Source of the DNA: CAJPQU01 sp052170475
GTDB taxonomy: Bacteria; Bacillota; Negativicutes; Selenomonadales; Selenomonadaceae
Direction: 5' to 3'
Length of the DNA: 64,000 nt
NCBI GenBank assembly: GCA_052170475.1
Contig: JBQNAL010000005.1
Span: 1 to 64,000 of the forward strand
Shown here: piece by piece, positions 52,658-61,019 of the stretch
Layout of the letters: every line of letters starts with the position of its first letter
How positions within the stretch are numbered: position 1 is the first letter of the stretch
Translations under genes and position numbers: made by a program
Notes under the pieces: model-generated
The model's input: only the letters and a program-made list of their open reading frames with translations
What the model was told of the DNA's origin: nothing
The model's database searches: none

Positions 52658-53290
52658 TTGCGGCTGGAAGAATATCTTCGCGAACTCCATAAGATTGCGC
52701 TGCTCTCGCCAGAGGAGGAGGCGGCGCTTTGGCGTGCGTCTAAGGAGCAGGGAGACGAAGGCGCTAGACGGCAGCTCATTTCTGCGTATCAGCCCTTGGT
52801 CTTTAAGCAAGTTCTTCCCTATCGGGGACTCGATACGATCATGGATCTCATCCAAGAGGGGACGGTCGGACTCATCGAGGCCGTGGAACGCTACGATCAT
52901 CGGCGTGGCGTCGCCTTCAGTCTCTTCGCCGTGCATCGCATTCGTGGGCGCATTTTTGATTTTTTGCGCCGAGAAGGGGCGGTGGCGCTGGCCTCTTTAG
53001 AGGAGGAGCGGGGCGCGGACGGATTCTCCTTTCAGGAGCGGCTTGTGGATCCCCAGGCGTCCGTCGCGGAGCAGGCCGAGGATCATGAGCTTTCCCGGCG
53101 CCTTTGGGAGGCGCTGGCGCGCTTGCCGCAAAAGGAACGGTTGGTTTTGGAAGAAGTCTACCTGGAGAGCGCGGGGGTGCGCGACGTGGCTGCGCTGTTA
53201 AACGTCAGTCCGGCGCATGTGTATCGCCTGCAAAAGACGGCCATTCGGCGGATACGGGGGATGCTGTCTCGGTTCATGCAGCGCTGGTAA
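52658..53290 (+). CDS. Sigma-70 family RNA polymerase sigma factor
   Basis: A 210-residue alternative sigma factor. Region 2 covers AYQPLVFKQVLPY to DLIQEGTVGLIEAVERYDHRRG and FAVHRIRGRIFDFLRR; region 4 is LPQKERLVLEEVYLE plus the helix-turn-helix VRDVAALLNVSPAHVYRLQ. Region 1 is absent. It starts at a TTG (52658) with AAGGAG 9 bases upstream, 34 bases after tamB; an upstream frame extending into tamB is not used. Its place between tamB and bamA suggests it may control envelope genes. No anti-sigma factor is recognised, unless it is the small membrane protein that follows. Confidence 0.88.
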   Translation: MRLEEYLRELHKIALLSPEEEAALWRASKEQGDEGARRQLISAYQPLVFKQVLPYRGLDTIMDLIQEGTVGLIEAVERYDHRRGVAFSLFAVHRIRGRIFDFLRREGAVALASLEEERGADGFSFQERLVDPQASVAEQAEDHELSRRLWEALARLPQKERLVLEEVYLESAGVRDVAALLNVSPAHVYRLQKTAIRRIRGMLSRFMQRW

Positions 53291-53331
53291 CCGCTTGGGC
53301 AAGGAAAAAGAAGGAAAGCAGTCATTTTTTG

Positions 53332-53359
53332 TTGTGCTATGGAGAATTTTTGGTATAAT
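53332..53359 (+). promoter_or_regulatory. Promoter ahead of the bamA group
   Basis: A perfect TATAAT (53354-53359) with a modest TTGTGC (53332-53337) at 16 bases. It would allow bamA-region transcription apart from the sigma-factor message. Confidence 0.5.
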
Positions 53360-53481
53360 AAACGAAACTGTCGTTTTTTCGCCCTCACCGTGGGGTAAAC
53401 GTTTTCGCTTTTGGTTGGAGTATAAAAATGTAAGTCGTTTCAGGCGAGATGCGGCGGTTTGCCGGGAAATGGGGCGGCGCG

Positions 53482-54021
53482 ATGGCGCGGGAGACACAGT
53501 ATCAAGAACACGTGCGGGCGGCGCGGGCGTGGCTTTGCCGCGCGGAAGTTTCGCTGGAAAAGGAGGATCATATCCGAGGCGATTTGGATGTGATGTTGGC
53601 GCAGGCCGAGCTGCAGCGGGCGCAGGAAGTGGGGAGGGGCGCCTCCCACATGCCTTGGCTTCGGCGGGCTTTTTCGCTTGGCGCGGCTTCTTTGGCGGCC
53701 GTACTGGCTGCGGGCGTCTGGTTCTCCTTGGCGCCGCCCGCGGTGGGGGAGCCGCCTGCGGCGCGGCCGGTCGAGCCAGATACGCCGCTTTCGGCGGCGA
53801 TGCCTTCCGTTGGCTTAGCGCCGTTGGAAAACGACGCAGTTTCGCAGATGGCGGCGCGTGCGGAGGGCATGCCCGTGGCGGAGGAGCCGCCTTCGGGGGA
53901 GACGCTGCCGCATGAGGGCGAGGCGCGGACGGAGCCGCGGGCACCTCTTCCCGTTCGCGTCCCCACGCGGGATATGCAAAAGTTGATGTGCACTGCGGGC
54001 GCGCAGCTCCGGGCGCCGTGA
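53482..54021 (+). CDS. Single-span membrane protein of unknown function
   Basis: About 179 residues. A charged helical N-terminal part (YQEHVRAARAWLCRAEVSLEKEDHIRGDLDVMLAQAELQRAQE) is followed by one membrane span near residues 65-85 (FSLGAASLAAVLAAGVWF) and a Pro/Glu-rich periplasmic tail. Cytoplasmic head, one span and tail is the layout of many anti-sigma factors, but I see no known anti-sigma motif. The start could instead be the ATG at 53449, giving 190 residues. It lies directly between the sigma factor and bamA. Confidence 0.6.
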   Translation: MARETQYQEHVRAARAWLCRAEVSLEKEDHIRGDLDVMLAQAELQRAQEVGRGASHMPWLRRAFSLGAASLAAVLAAGVWFSLAPPAVGEPPAARPVEPDTPLSAAMPSVGLAPLENDAVSQMAARAEGMPVAEEPPSGETLPHEGEARTEPRAPLPVRVPTRDMQKLMCTAGAQLRAP

Positions 54022-54095
54022 AGCGGCGCTCGGACGAGAGGAAACGAAAGTACCGGGCGTTCCTTTGGAATGACCGATTTTGGGAGGTTAAATCT

Positions 54096-56363
54096 TTGGA
54101 AAAGAAGCTGTATCGAACCTTGACTTGTACGGCCGCTTTGACGGCCAGCCTTGCTCTGCTTGGCGCTTCGGGGGTGTCTGCTGCGCCGGATTCGGCCGCA
54201 GCGGGCGGGACGGATGTCGTAACGACCGAAGGAGAGCTGTCTCTGCCGGATATTTCTTCGGCGCCCGAGCATGTGGTGCCGGTGGGTGAGGCGACGCCCG
54301 AACAGTTGGCGCGGGTCACGCCGCCGCCTCCGCCGCCTACGGCGGAAGAAATTGCCGCAGAGGAGGAAGCTCGCGCACGGGCGGCGGCAGAGGCCGCCGC
54401 GCAGGCGGAGCGTGAGCGCGCGGCGGCGGAAGCGAAAGCGGCGCAGGAGGCCGCGAAGGCAGAAGCGACCGCACGCGCCCAAGAAGATGCGAACCGCGTG
54501 GATGCCGAACTGAAGACAGGCACTGTTCCGGTGCAGCCTGTGGCCGTGCCCGTGGAAGCTGAGGAAAAAGCAGCGGAAGAGGATGGGGAGGAGAGCGCTT
54601 CCCCTGTGGCGGTCGAGCCGACAACACCTGCTGCGGTGCCGGCGACGGAGAGTCAAGCGGAATCGGAAGCGGATCGCTGGGCGCGCCTTCGCCCGGAGGA
54701 GCAGCGCATTGCGGCATGGGTTGATTCGCTCGAAGGGAAAACCATTGTGGACGTCGCCGTTGAAGGCGCGGGGAATACCACGGCGGAAGCGGCGAAAGCT
54801 GCGCTTCAGACGCGCCCCGGGGATACGTTCTCTCGCGCGCGCATCGAGACGGATCGCACGGCCATCTACGACGTTGGCCTCTTTTATGATATTTTCCCCA
54901 CCTTCTCCTTGATCCCGGAAGGGGTCTTGGTTACCTATCATGTGCTGGAAAATCCGATCTTGACCTCCGTGGAAGTGACGGGCAATACGGTGTTGCCCAT
55001 CGAAGAGATCGCGCCCTTCATCACGGTGAAGCCCGGGGAAATGCTCAATACGAAGACGCTGCGCGCCAACATGCAGGACATCACCAACCGCTACCATCGG
55101 GATGGGTACATCTTGGCGAAGGTAGGCGATTTGGACATTGCCCGCGATGGCAAGCTGACCATTCGCATCAATGAAGGGACGCTGGAAGGGTATGTCGTCA
55201 AGGGGAACACGAAGACGAAGGAGCGCGTCGTCCTGCGGGAGATGCGGATGAAGACAGGGGAACCCTTCAACGCGAAAAAAGCGCGGCGCAGTATGCAGCG
55301 CGTGTACAATCTGGGCTACTTTGACGATGTGAACATGAAGCTCAATCCCGGGGTGGAGCCAAATGCGGTGATCCTGGAAGTGGACGTCGTGGAAAAGCGT
55401 ACCGGCAACTTTACGGTGGGCGCGGGGTACAGCAGCCAGGACGGCTTCATCGGGATGATCGGCATCGGGGATAAGAATTTCCGCGGCACAGGGGATTCCA
55501 TCAATCTGACGTACGAATTTAGCGGCGACGACTCTGATGCGCACGGCTACACCTTCTCCTATCGCCGCCCGTGGCTCGATAAGAAGGAGACGGCGGGGAC
55601 GCTGCGCATCTACAACCGTACCTATGAGTATGACGATTACGATACCAACGGCGACGAGATCGAAGCCTACATGCGTAAGTATTCCGGCGGAGAAATCACG
55701 CTCAGCCGCCCGCAAAGCGAATACTCGACGAACTTCATCACGCTTAGACATCGCGACGATCGCTACGTGCGCCACCAAGGCGGGCGCTTTAACCGCAGCG
55801 GCGCCGGTGCCAAAGAGTGGCGGGATGATAATTTTGGTCTGACGCGAAGTCTTATTTTGGAGCATGTCACCGACACGCGGGACAATATCTATTCGCCCAT
55901 GACCGGTAACAGAGCCAGCCTTTCGTTTGAATTTGCCGGCCTCGGCGGAGATTTCAATTATCGCAAGTTTACGCTGGAAGACACCCTCTACCTCAAAGCG
56001 GGGCGTGCGCAGGTCTTCGCCCTTCGCGGCATGTATGGGCGCGGGTTCGGACATATCTCGGAGTCTGACGTGTTCCGGATCGGCGGACAGAATGCGCTGC
56101 GTGGCTACCGCGACGATCAGTTCCGCGACAACAACGTATTCTTGGGGACGGTAGAGTATCGGTTCCCCGTCGTGAGCAAGGTGCAGGGTGCGCTCTTCGC
56201 TGATTTTGGCGGGACTTGGTCTACGGGCTGGATGCCGAAGAATCTCCACCAGGGCATCGGCTTTGGTCTTGCCGTGCAGACGCCGGTAGGCCCCATCCGC
56301 ATCGATTTGGCGCGCGGATCGCAGGGCAATCGCGTACACTTCAGCGTCGGCGGCTCGTTCTGA
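54096..56363 (+). CDS. bamA: Outer membrane protein assembly factor BamA (Omp85)
   Basis: A 755-residue protein. A signal peptide ends near VSAA. Residues 25-195 are unusual: a proline run, then an Ala/Glu-rich helix of about 55 residues, then an acidic Pro/Val-rich linker. Three POTRA domains follow (starting near GKTIVDVAVEG, NPILTSVEVTG and GTLEGYVVKG), against five in E. coli. The barrel contains GNFTVGAGYSSQDGFIG and ends HFSVGGSF. It inserts barrel proteins into the outer membrane. The start is TTG at 54096 with GGGAGG upstream; the longer frame from 53988 lacks an N-terminal signal. Confidence 0.93.
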   Translation: MEKKLYRTLTCTAALTASLALLGASGVSAAPDSAAAGGTDVVTTEGELSLPDISSAPEHVVPVGEATPEQLARVTPPPPPPTAEEIAAEEEARARAAAEAAAQAERERAAAEAKAAQEAAKAEATARAQEDANRVDAELKTGTVPVQPVAVPVEAEEKAAEEDGEESASPVAVEPTTPAAVPATESQAESEADRWARLRPEEQRIAAWVDSLEGKTIVDVAVEGAGNTTAEAAKAALQTRPGDTFSRARIETDRTAIYDVGLFYDIFPTFSLIPEGVLVTYHVLENPILTSVEVTGNTVLPIEEIAPFITVKPGEMLNTKTLRANMQDITNRYHRDGYILAKVGDLDIARDGKLTIRINEGTLEGYVVKGNTKTKERVVLREMRMKTGEPFNAKKARRSMQRVYNLGYFDDVNMKLNPGVEPNAVILEVDVVEKRTGNFTVGAGYSSQDGFIGMIGIGDKNFRGTGDSINLTYEFSGDDSDAHGYTFSYRRPWLDKKETAGTLRIYNRTYEYDDYDTNGDEIEAYMRKYSGGEITLSRPQSEYSTNFITLRHRDDRYVRHQGGRFNRSGAGAKEWRDDNFGLTRSLILEHVTDTRDNIYSPMTGNRASLSFEFAGLGGDFNYRKFTLEDTLYLKAGRAQVFALRGMYGRGFGHISESDVFRIGGQNALRGYRDDQFRDNNVFLGTVEYRFPVVSKVQGALFADFGGTWSTGWMPKNLHQGIGFGLAVQTPVGPIRIDLARGSQGNRVHFSVGGSF

Positions 56364-56367
56364 TCGC

Positions 56368-57678
56368 ATGAGGAGGGAAAGCCGGATTCGCTTCGGGCTT
56401 TTCGTGGCTGTTTTCTTTTGGTGCTTTGGCGTTTTCGGCGGTTCGACTGGGGTCGCTTCGGCGGCGGACAGTGTGGAGACGGTGAGCGCGCAGGTCACGG
56501 CGGTGACCGCCCTGCCGCCTCGGGTGCGTGCGCGCATGGAAACCACCGTAGAGGCGATTGCTGCGCAGCTCTTTTTGGGGCGATCCCTTTTGGCGGCGGA
56601 GGCTTCGTCGAAAGAGGATGCGGGGATCCTCCACGAGGTGTTTGACAAGGTTCTGGTGGGGTATTCCGTCGAACGCGTCGATGTCGTCCCCGGTGAACAT
56701 ACGCGGGTGGAGGTGCGCCTCTTGCCTTGGGCGGATGTCATCCATCGCGTCGCGGTGGAAACAACGGTGGAAGGGATGTCGCCAGAGGTTGAACGCTTGG
56801 TGCGTCAAGACTTGGCCGCTGTGGAAACCGTCTTTGAAGAATGCCTTCTAGGGCTTCCCGTGGCGGCCTCCGACTGGACGAATGGCGTCTTAAAGCGCAG
56901 CCTAAGCGAATATTTATCGGCGCGTCTGCCGGAATTTCGCGGTGATTTTGACGTGGTGCCCGGCGACTTGACCACGGTTTCTCTGACGGTCTATCCACGG
57001 CTGCCAGTGGTACGCCGCGCGGATCTCAGCATGCGCTCCGATTCCGTTCCGAATGTTGCGCTGCTCAGCCATCGACAGCGCGTGGAAGAAAAGGTGAACC
57101 GGCTCATCGGCGTCCCGGTGGGCTTCGTGCGCCGCCATGCGGACGATTTCGCTGCCGCCTTTGCGGCGGAGCTTGCTTCCCTGCCGGACTTTCGAGCCTT
57201 GGCCTTAGAGACGCAGGTGACGCTGCCACGCATTGACGAGACCGTCGATGTGATGAGCCGCTCGGATACAGAAAAGTATCTCATCCGATTGGAGGGCTGG
57301 GCGGACATCGACCGGCGCAGAAACGAGAACCGCAATGTCGCCTTTCGCTTTCACGCCGGGTATCGGTTTTCCAAAAAAGACGAGGTGTTTTTGCAGACGG
57401 ATTTTGCTCCCCAAACCGTCGACTGGCGTTGGGCGCTCGGCTACGCGCGCCATTTCGCTTCGGGGACGCGGGGGATTCTCCGCTATGATGTGGAAGGGCG
57501 GCGCTTCGCCTTGGGAGGCGAGCAGCAGATTGCCCCTCGCTGGCTGCTTCGCTATGAGTACCGCTGGACGGATCAGCGCGGGGAAGCGGCGCTCCGCTAT
57601 CGGATGCACGATTTTCTGAGCATCGAGTATGTGTGCGACAAAGAAGACAGCTGGCTGCGGCTCATTGGGAATTTCTGA
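56368..57678 (+). CDS. Unassigned outer-membrane-like protein next to bamA
   Basis: A 436-residue protein with a signal peptide (RIRFGLFVAVFFW, cleavage near GVASA). Residues 40-290 contain two or three POTRA-like modules by pattern (KVLVGYSVERVDVVPGEHTRVEVRLLP and FRGDFDVVPGDLTTVSLTVYP). Residues 300-436 alternate as barrel strands and end LRLIGNF with a terminal Phe, the outer-membrane insertion signal. It starts 5 bases after bamA without a clear ribosome binding site, implying translational coupling. I recognise no named family; it could assist BamA or be a small Omp85-like protein. Confidence 0.7.
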   Translation: MRRESRIRFGLFVAVFFWCFGVFGGSTGVASAADSVETVSAQVTAVTALPPRVRARMETTVEAIAAQLFLGRSLLAAEASSKEDAGILHEVFDKVLVGYSVERVDVVPGEHTRVEVRLLPWADVIHRVAVETTVEGMSPEVERLVRQDLAAVETVFEECLLGLPVAASDWTNGVLKRSLSEYLSARLPEFRGDFDVVPGDLTTVSLTVYPRLPVVRRADLSMRSDSVPNVALLSHRQRVEEKVNRLIGVPVGFVRRHADDFAAAFAAELASLPDFRALALETQVTLPRIDETVDVMSRSDTEKYLIRLEGWADIDRRRNENRNVAFRFHAGYRFSKKDEVFLQTDFAPQTVDWRWALGYARHFASGTRGILRYDVEGRRFALGGEQQIAPRWLLRYEYRWTDQRGEAALRYRMHDFLSIEYVCDKEDSWLRLIGNF

Positions 57679-57698
57679 CGGTATTCTGGCGGTTTGCC

Positions 57699-57727
57699 TT
57701 GAATAATGGAGGGGAGTTTGTTATAAT
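57699..57727 (+). promoter_or_regulatory. Promoter of the skp-lpx group
   Basis: TTGAAT (57699-57704), a 17-base spacer and TATAAT (57722-57727), about 58 bases before the first Skp-like gene. Confidence 0.7.
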
Positions 57728-57784
57728 ATAGCTGTTTTGGTGCCGGACGGCACAAATCGACAGGGAAAGAAAAGGAGATATGAC

Positions 57785-58252
57785 ATGATTAAATTGGAAA
57801 AGAAGCACATCAAGATCTTTAGTATCTTTATCGCGGTGGTCTTCATCGGGAGCTGCGTGGCCATCGGGGTGTCCCAGATGGGATCGACGGGCGTCGCCTC
57901 GGCCGCCTCTTCGGCGGTGGGCAAGATCGACTACCGCCAGGCGATGGCGCAGTCCCCTGATCTTCAGGCGGCCAACGAACAAATGCAGCAGGCGGTAGAG
58001 GACGCGAAGAAGGACTTCGAGGCGAAGTCGGCGGGCATGAGCGATCAGGAGAAGCAGGATTACTATCAGCAGACCCAGTCGCGCCTCCAGCAAAAGCAGC
58101 AGGATCTCATCGAGCCGATCCAGAAGAAGATTGAGGAGCAAGTCAAAGCGGTGGCGGAGGCGAAGGGGCTTTCGGTGGTGCTTGATTCCGGCGCCGTGGT
58201 GTACGGTGGGCAGGACATTACGCAGGACGTCATCCGCAAGTTGTCCAAATAA
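57785..58252 (+). CDS. skp: Skp/OmpH-family periplasmic chaperone, first copy
   Basis: A 155-residue protein. An N-terminal hydrophobic segment (FSIFIAVVFIGSCVAIGV) acts as signal or anchor; no classical cleavage site is obvious before GKIDYRQAMAQSPDLQAA. A central coiled coil rich in Gln, Glu and Lys forms the tentacle, and the C-terminal SVVLDSGAVVYGGQDITQDVIRKL is the OmpH motif. It holds unfolded outer-membrane proteins on the way to BamA. AAAGGAGATATG precedes the ATG at 57785. A terminator follows it. Confidence 0.88.
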   Translation: MIKLEKKHIKIFSIFIAVVFIGSCVAIGVSQMGSTGVASAASSAVGKIDYRQAMAQSPDLQAANEQMQQAVEDAKKDFEAKSAGMSDQEKQDYYQQTQSRLQQKQQDLIEPIQKKIEEQVKAVAEAKGLSVVLDSGAVVYGGQDITQDVIRKLSK

Positions 58253-58275
58253 GGGGAGTTTCATACCGTGTTCCT

Positions 58276-58310
58276 GTACCGAGCCATTTTCGTGCGCTCG
58301 GTACTTTTCT
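58276..58310 (+). terminator. Terminator after the first Skp-like gene
   Basis: GTACCGAGC (58276-58284) pairs with GCTCGGTAC (58296-58304), followed by TTTTCT. It probably lowers expression of the genes beyond, so the first chaperone would be the most abundant. Confidence 0.75.
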
Positions 58311-58366
58311 AAGGGAGCAAGGATCAAAGAAGGTTCGGATTCATACTTTCATGAGGGGGGCTTTCC

Positions 58367-59428
58367 ATGGCGGGAGAGGGCGCGGGACAAGCGCCGGCCG
58401 CAAAGGGAAAACGCGGGTGGCTTCTCGTGGGCGCGGCGTTCTTTTTCCTAGGGGCGGCGCTGTGGCTTTTCTACCGGCCAGCGCCGCCCGCGGTATCCGT
58501 CCCCCCTCGCTCGGCCGTGGGCATCGTCGATGTCCGGGAGGTGCTTCGGGCACATCCCGCATACAGTGCGCTATCGGCGCAGCGGGCGGAGCGGCAACGG
58601 ATGGAGGACGACCTTTTCAGCGAGAGGCAAATGATATTGGCGCTTACGGCGCCGCGCCTTTCCTCATCGCTCTTTCAGGATGCAGCGCGGCAGAAGCAGC
58701 ACCAGCGGGATGTGGCGGAGGAAAATGCGCTGCGCGAGCGACTGGCGGCGGCGGAAAAAGCCCGACGGGAAGAGTTGAAGCCTGCGCTCGAAGCGGCGCG
58801 CGATGAGATCAACGGGCAGTACTTCAATGAGATCTTTAATCTGCAGCTCAAGCTGGATAACCGCGATACGATGCGCCTTTCCGATGAGACGGTACGCCTC
58901 TTGTCGGATCGTCTCCACGCCCTTCAACAGGAACGTGGGCAAAAACAATTTGCCCTGTGGCGGCGGTTTGAGGACGAGATCGTGGCGTATCGGGCGACGT
59001 TGGCCGAAAAATGGGGGCTGGATCTCGCTGAGGAACGCGCCGTCTCCAAAGAACGCCTTTCGGCGGAGGCGCTGCGGCGCAAAGCGGAGGCGGAATCGCG
59101 CAATGCGGAAACCCTTCGGCAAAGCCTGATGGCGCTTGCTGAGCGCCGGGCGCGGCTGGCGGAGAAGGAGGCGGCGCTCGCGGCCAAGGCGCAGGAGATT
59201 TCGGCGATGGAAGAGTACATGATGAAGGACGTGGCCAGTAAAGCGGCGAAATTAGCGGTGATGCACCATTTGGACATCATCTTTGCGCACCCCGCGAAGA
59301 ATATCGCGGCGCTTCCCGCCGGACTCGTCCTTCCCATCGGGGCTTGGCCGGCCGAACATGTGTCGGTGGTGCGGGGCGACGCGCTTCTCCTGACGGACGA
59401 ATTGGCGGCGGAGCTGAAAGGGCATTGA
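58367..59428 (+). CDS. Long membrane-anchored Skp/OmpH-like protein
   Basis: A 353-residue protein. A single span near residues 17-36 (GWLLVGAAFFFLGAALWLFY) leads into an OmpH-type opening strand, AVGIVDVREVLRAHPAYSAL. About 200 residues of charged coiled coil follow, and the C-terminal part (HHLDIIFAHPAKNI, ALLLTDELAAELK) resembles the OmpH end. It is twice normal length; the tentacles would be much longer or duplicated. The span looks uncleaved, which would tether it to the inner membrane. GAGGGGGG precedes the ATG. It is flanked by two shorter Skp-like genes. Confidence 0.72.
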   Translation: MAGEGAGQAPAAKGKRGWLLVGAAFFFLGAALWLFYRPAPPAVSVPPRSAVGIVDVREVLRAHPAYSALSAQRAERQRMEDDLFSERQMILALTAPRLSSSLFQDAARQKQHQRDVAEENALRERLAAAEKARREELKPALEAARDEINGQYFNEIFNLQLKLDNRDTMRLSDETVRLLSDRLHALQQERGQKQFALWRRFEDEIVAYRATLAEKWGLDLAEERAVSKERLSAEALRRKAEAESRNAETLRQSLMALAERRARLAEKEAALAAKAQEISAMEEYMMKDVASKAAKLAVMHHLDIIFAHPAKNIAALPAGLVLPIGAWPAEHVSVVRGDALLLTDELAAELKGH

Positions 59429-59482
59429 ACGTTGTATAAACTAAATGGCATAAAGTCATGAGGAAACGAGGCAGAGAACGAG

Positions 59483-59929
59483 ATGAAGAAGGGGACGAAA
59501 GCGCTTTTGGCAGGAGCCGGGCTTTTCTTGACGACGGTTTTGAGCAGCGGCTGCATAGGCGAGAGACAGGCGACCATCGGCTATTTCAACGCCGAGCGCA
59601 TCGATCAGGAAGCGGCGCAGATCAAGGCCATTGAAGAGGAAGCCAATGCCAAGATGGCGGCGCTGCAAAAGGAATTTTTGGAATTAGAGGCCAAGGCGGA
59701 TGGCATGTCCCCGGAGGACATGGCGCGGGCGCAGCAGGAGCAGATGGCGAAGGTGCAGGCGGCCAGCCAGCAATATCAGATGCAGATTCGCCAGAAGATC
59801 GATGTGGCCTTGGATGAGATCGCCAAGGAAAAGAAGCTCGATGCGGTGCTGCAAAACAGCAGCTTGGAAAAAATGGTCGTTTTGGGCGGCATGGACATCA
59901 CTGAGGATTTGATTCAGAAGTTGAAATGA
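59483..59929 (+). CDS. Skp/OmpH-like lipoprotein
   Basis: A 148-residue protein with a lipoprotein signal ending in lipobox LSSGC (Cys about residue 24). The mature part begins TIGYFNAERIDQEAAQIKAI, then a coiled coil, then LDAVLQNSSLEKMVVLGGMDITEDLIQKL, the classical OmpH C-terminal strand. A lipid-anchored Skp is unusual; it could sit on the inner face of the outer membrane or on the inner membrane. It lies 10 bases before lpxD. Confidence 0.82.
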   Translation: MKKGTKALLAGAGLFLTTVLSSGCIGERQATIGYFNAERIDQEAAQIKAIEEEANAKMAALQKEFLELEAKADGMSPEDMARAQQEQMAKVQAASQQYQMQIRQKIDVALDEIAKEKKLDAVLQNSSLEKMVVLGGMDITEDLIQKLK

Positions 59930-59939
59930 GGCGAAGCGC

Positions 59940-60968
59940 ATGACGAAGACCTTGGGCGAGATCGCTGCCTTGGTGGGTGGCCGATTGGTCGGGGCGGCGG
60001 CGATTCCAATCAGCGGGGCGACGAATATCGAAAACGCCGGAGAAGGAGACATCACCTTCGCGGTGGAGCCGCACCTTTCAGAGGCGGAAGCCTCAAAGGC
60101 GGCGGCGGTGATTTTGCCGGAGACGGCACACGCGTTCTCCAAGCCTGTCATTTACGTGAAGGAACCGCGGGCGGCCTTTGCGCTCCTCTTGGAGACGTTC
60201 ACGCCGCCGCTCAAGTTTCCGCCGGGCGTCAGCGACTTGGCCTACATCGGCGCTGACGTTCGCATCGGCCGAGGGGTCACCGTCATGCCGTTCGCCGTCG
60301 TGGACGCCCATGCTGTCCTAGGGGACGGGGTGATTCTCTATCCGCACACGTACGTCGGGCAATACGCCGAGATTGGCGACGACACGATCCTCTATTCCAG
60401 CGTCACGGTGCGCGAGCGCTGCCGCGTGGGGCGGCGGGTGATCGTGCACAGTTCGGCGGTGATTGGCTCCGATGGCTTCGGCTTTACGACGTCGAAAGAC
60501 CATGTGCACACGAAGGTGCCCCAAGTGGGCAACGTCGTCCTTGAGGACGATGTGGAGATCGGTGCGCACGTGGGCATCGATCGGGCGACGACGGGCTCCA
60601 CGGTGGTGGGGCGTGGGACGAAGGTGGACAATCTCGTCCACATCGGCCATAACTGCCGCATCGGCGCGAACAATCTCATCGTGGCGCAGACCGGGATTTC
60701 CGGCTCCACTATCGTGGGGGACAACGTCACCTTTGGCGGGCAAGTGGGGACGGTCGGACACATCCACATCGGCGGAAACTCGGTGTACGCCGCGCGCAGC
60801 GGCATCACGAACGACATGCCGGAGGGCGTTTTCTGCGCAGGATTTCCCACACAGCCGCATCAGGAGTGGCTCCGAACGCAGGCCGCGCTCAAAAAACTGC
60901 CGGAACTCCTTAAGCGGGTGAAGGAACTGGAAAAGAAAGCAGCCCGATACGAAGGACAGGAAAGGTGA
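59940..60968 (+). CDS. lpxD: UDP-3-O-acylglucosamine N-acyltransferase
   Basis: A 342-residue acyltransferase adding the N-linked acyl chain in the third step of lipid A synthesis. A uridine-binding N-terminal domain is followed by a left-handed beta-helix of hexapeptide repeats. The catalytic His region is LVHIGHNCRIGANN. The VIGSDGFGF motif and the C-terminal helix (LKKLPELLKRVKELE) are standard. It is cytoplasmic, acting on UDP-linked precursors made by LpxA and LpxC, whose genes lie downstream. Its stop codon lies inside a strong hairpin. Confidence 0.95.
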   Translation: MTKTLGEIAALVGGRLVGAAAIPISGATNIENAGEGDITFAVEPHLSEAEASKAAAVILPETAHAFSKPVIYVKEPRAAFALLLETFTPPLKFPPGVSDLAYIGADVRIGRGVTVMPFAVVDAHAVLGDGVILYPHTYVGQYAEIGDDTILYSSVTVRERCRVGRRVIVHSSAVIGSDGFGFTTSKDHVHTKVPQVGNVVLEDDVEIGAHVGIDRATTGSTVVGRGTKVDNLVHIGHNCRIGANNLIVAQTGISGSTIVGDNVTFGGQVGTVGHIHIGGNSVYAARSGITNDMPEGVFCAGFPTQPHQEWLRTQAALKKLPELLKRVKELEKKAARYEGQER

Positions 60969-60999
60969 AAAGGCTCCCCGCATGGGGAGCCTTTTCACC
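60964..60999 (+). terminator. Perfect hairpin overlapping the lpxD stop codon
   Basis: GGTGAAAAGGCTCCCC (60964-60979) pairs perfectly with 60984-60999 around a GCAT loop. The lpxD TGA (60966-60968) is within the left arm. The T-tract is short and inside the stem. It may act as a terminator or attenuator, or as a stem near the ribosome binding site of the next gene. Confidence 0.6.
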
Positions 61000-61019
61000 G
61001 ACAGGGGGAGGGGACAGGC

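Noticed and set aside
53568..56741. 1057-codon minus-strand open frame opposite bamA
   Set aside because: A shadow frame produced by codon bias of bamA and its neighbour. The translated sequence is low-complexity Arg/Ala/His with no domain.
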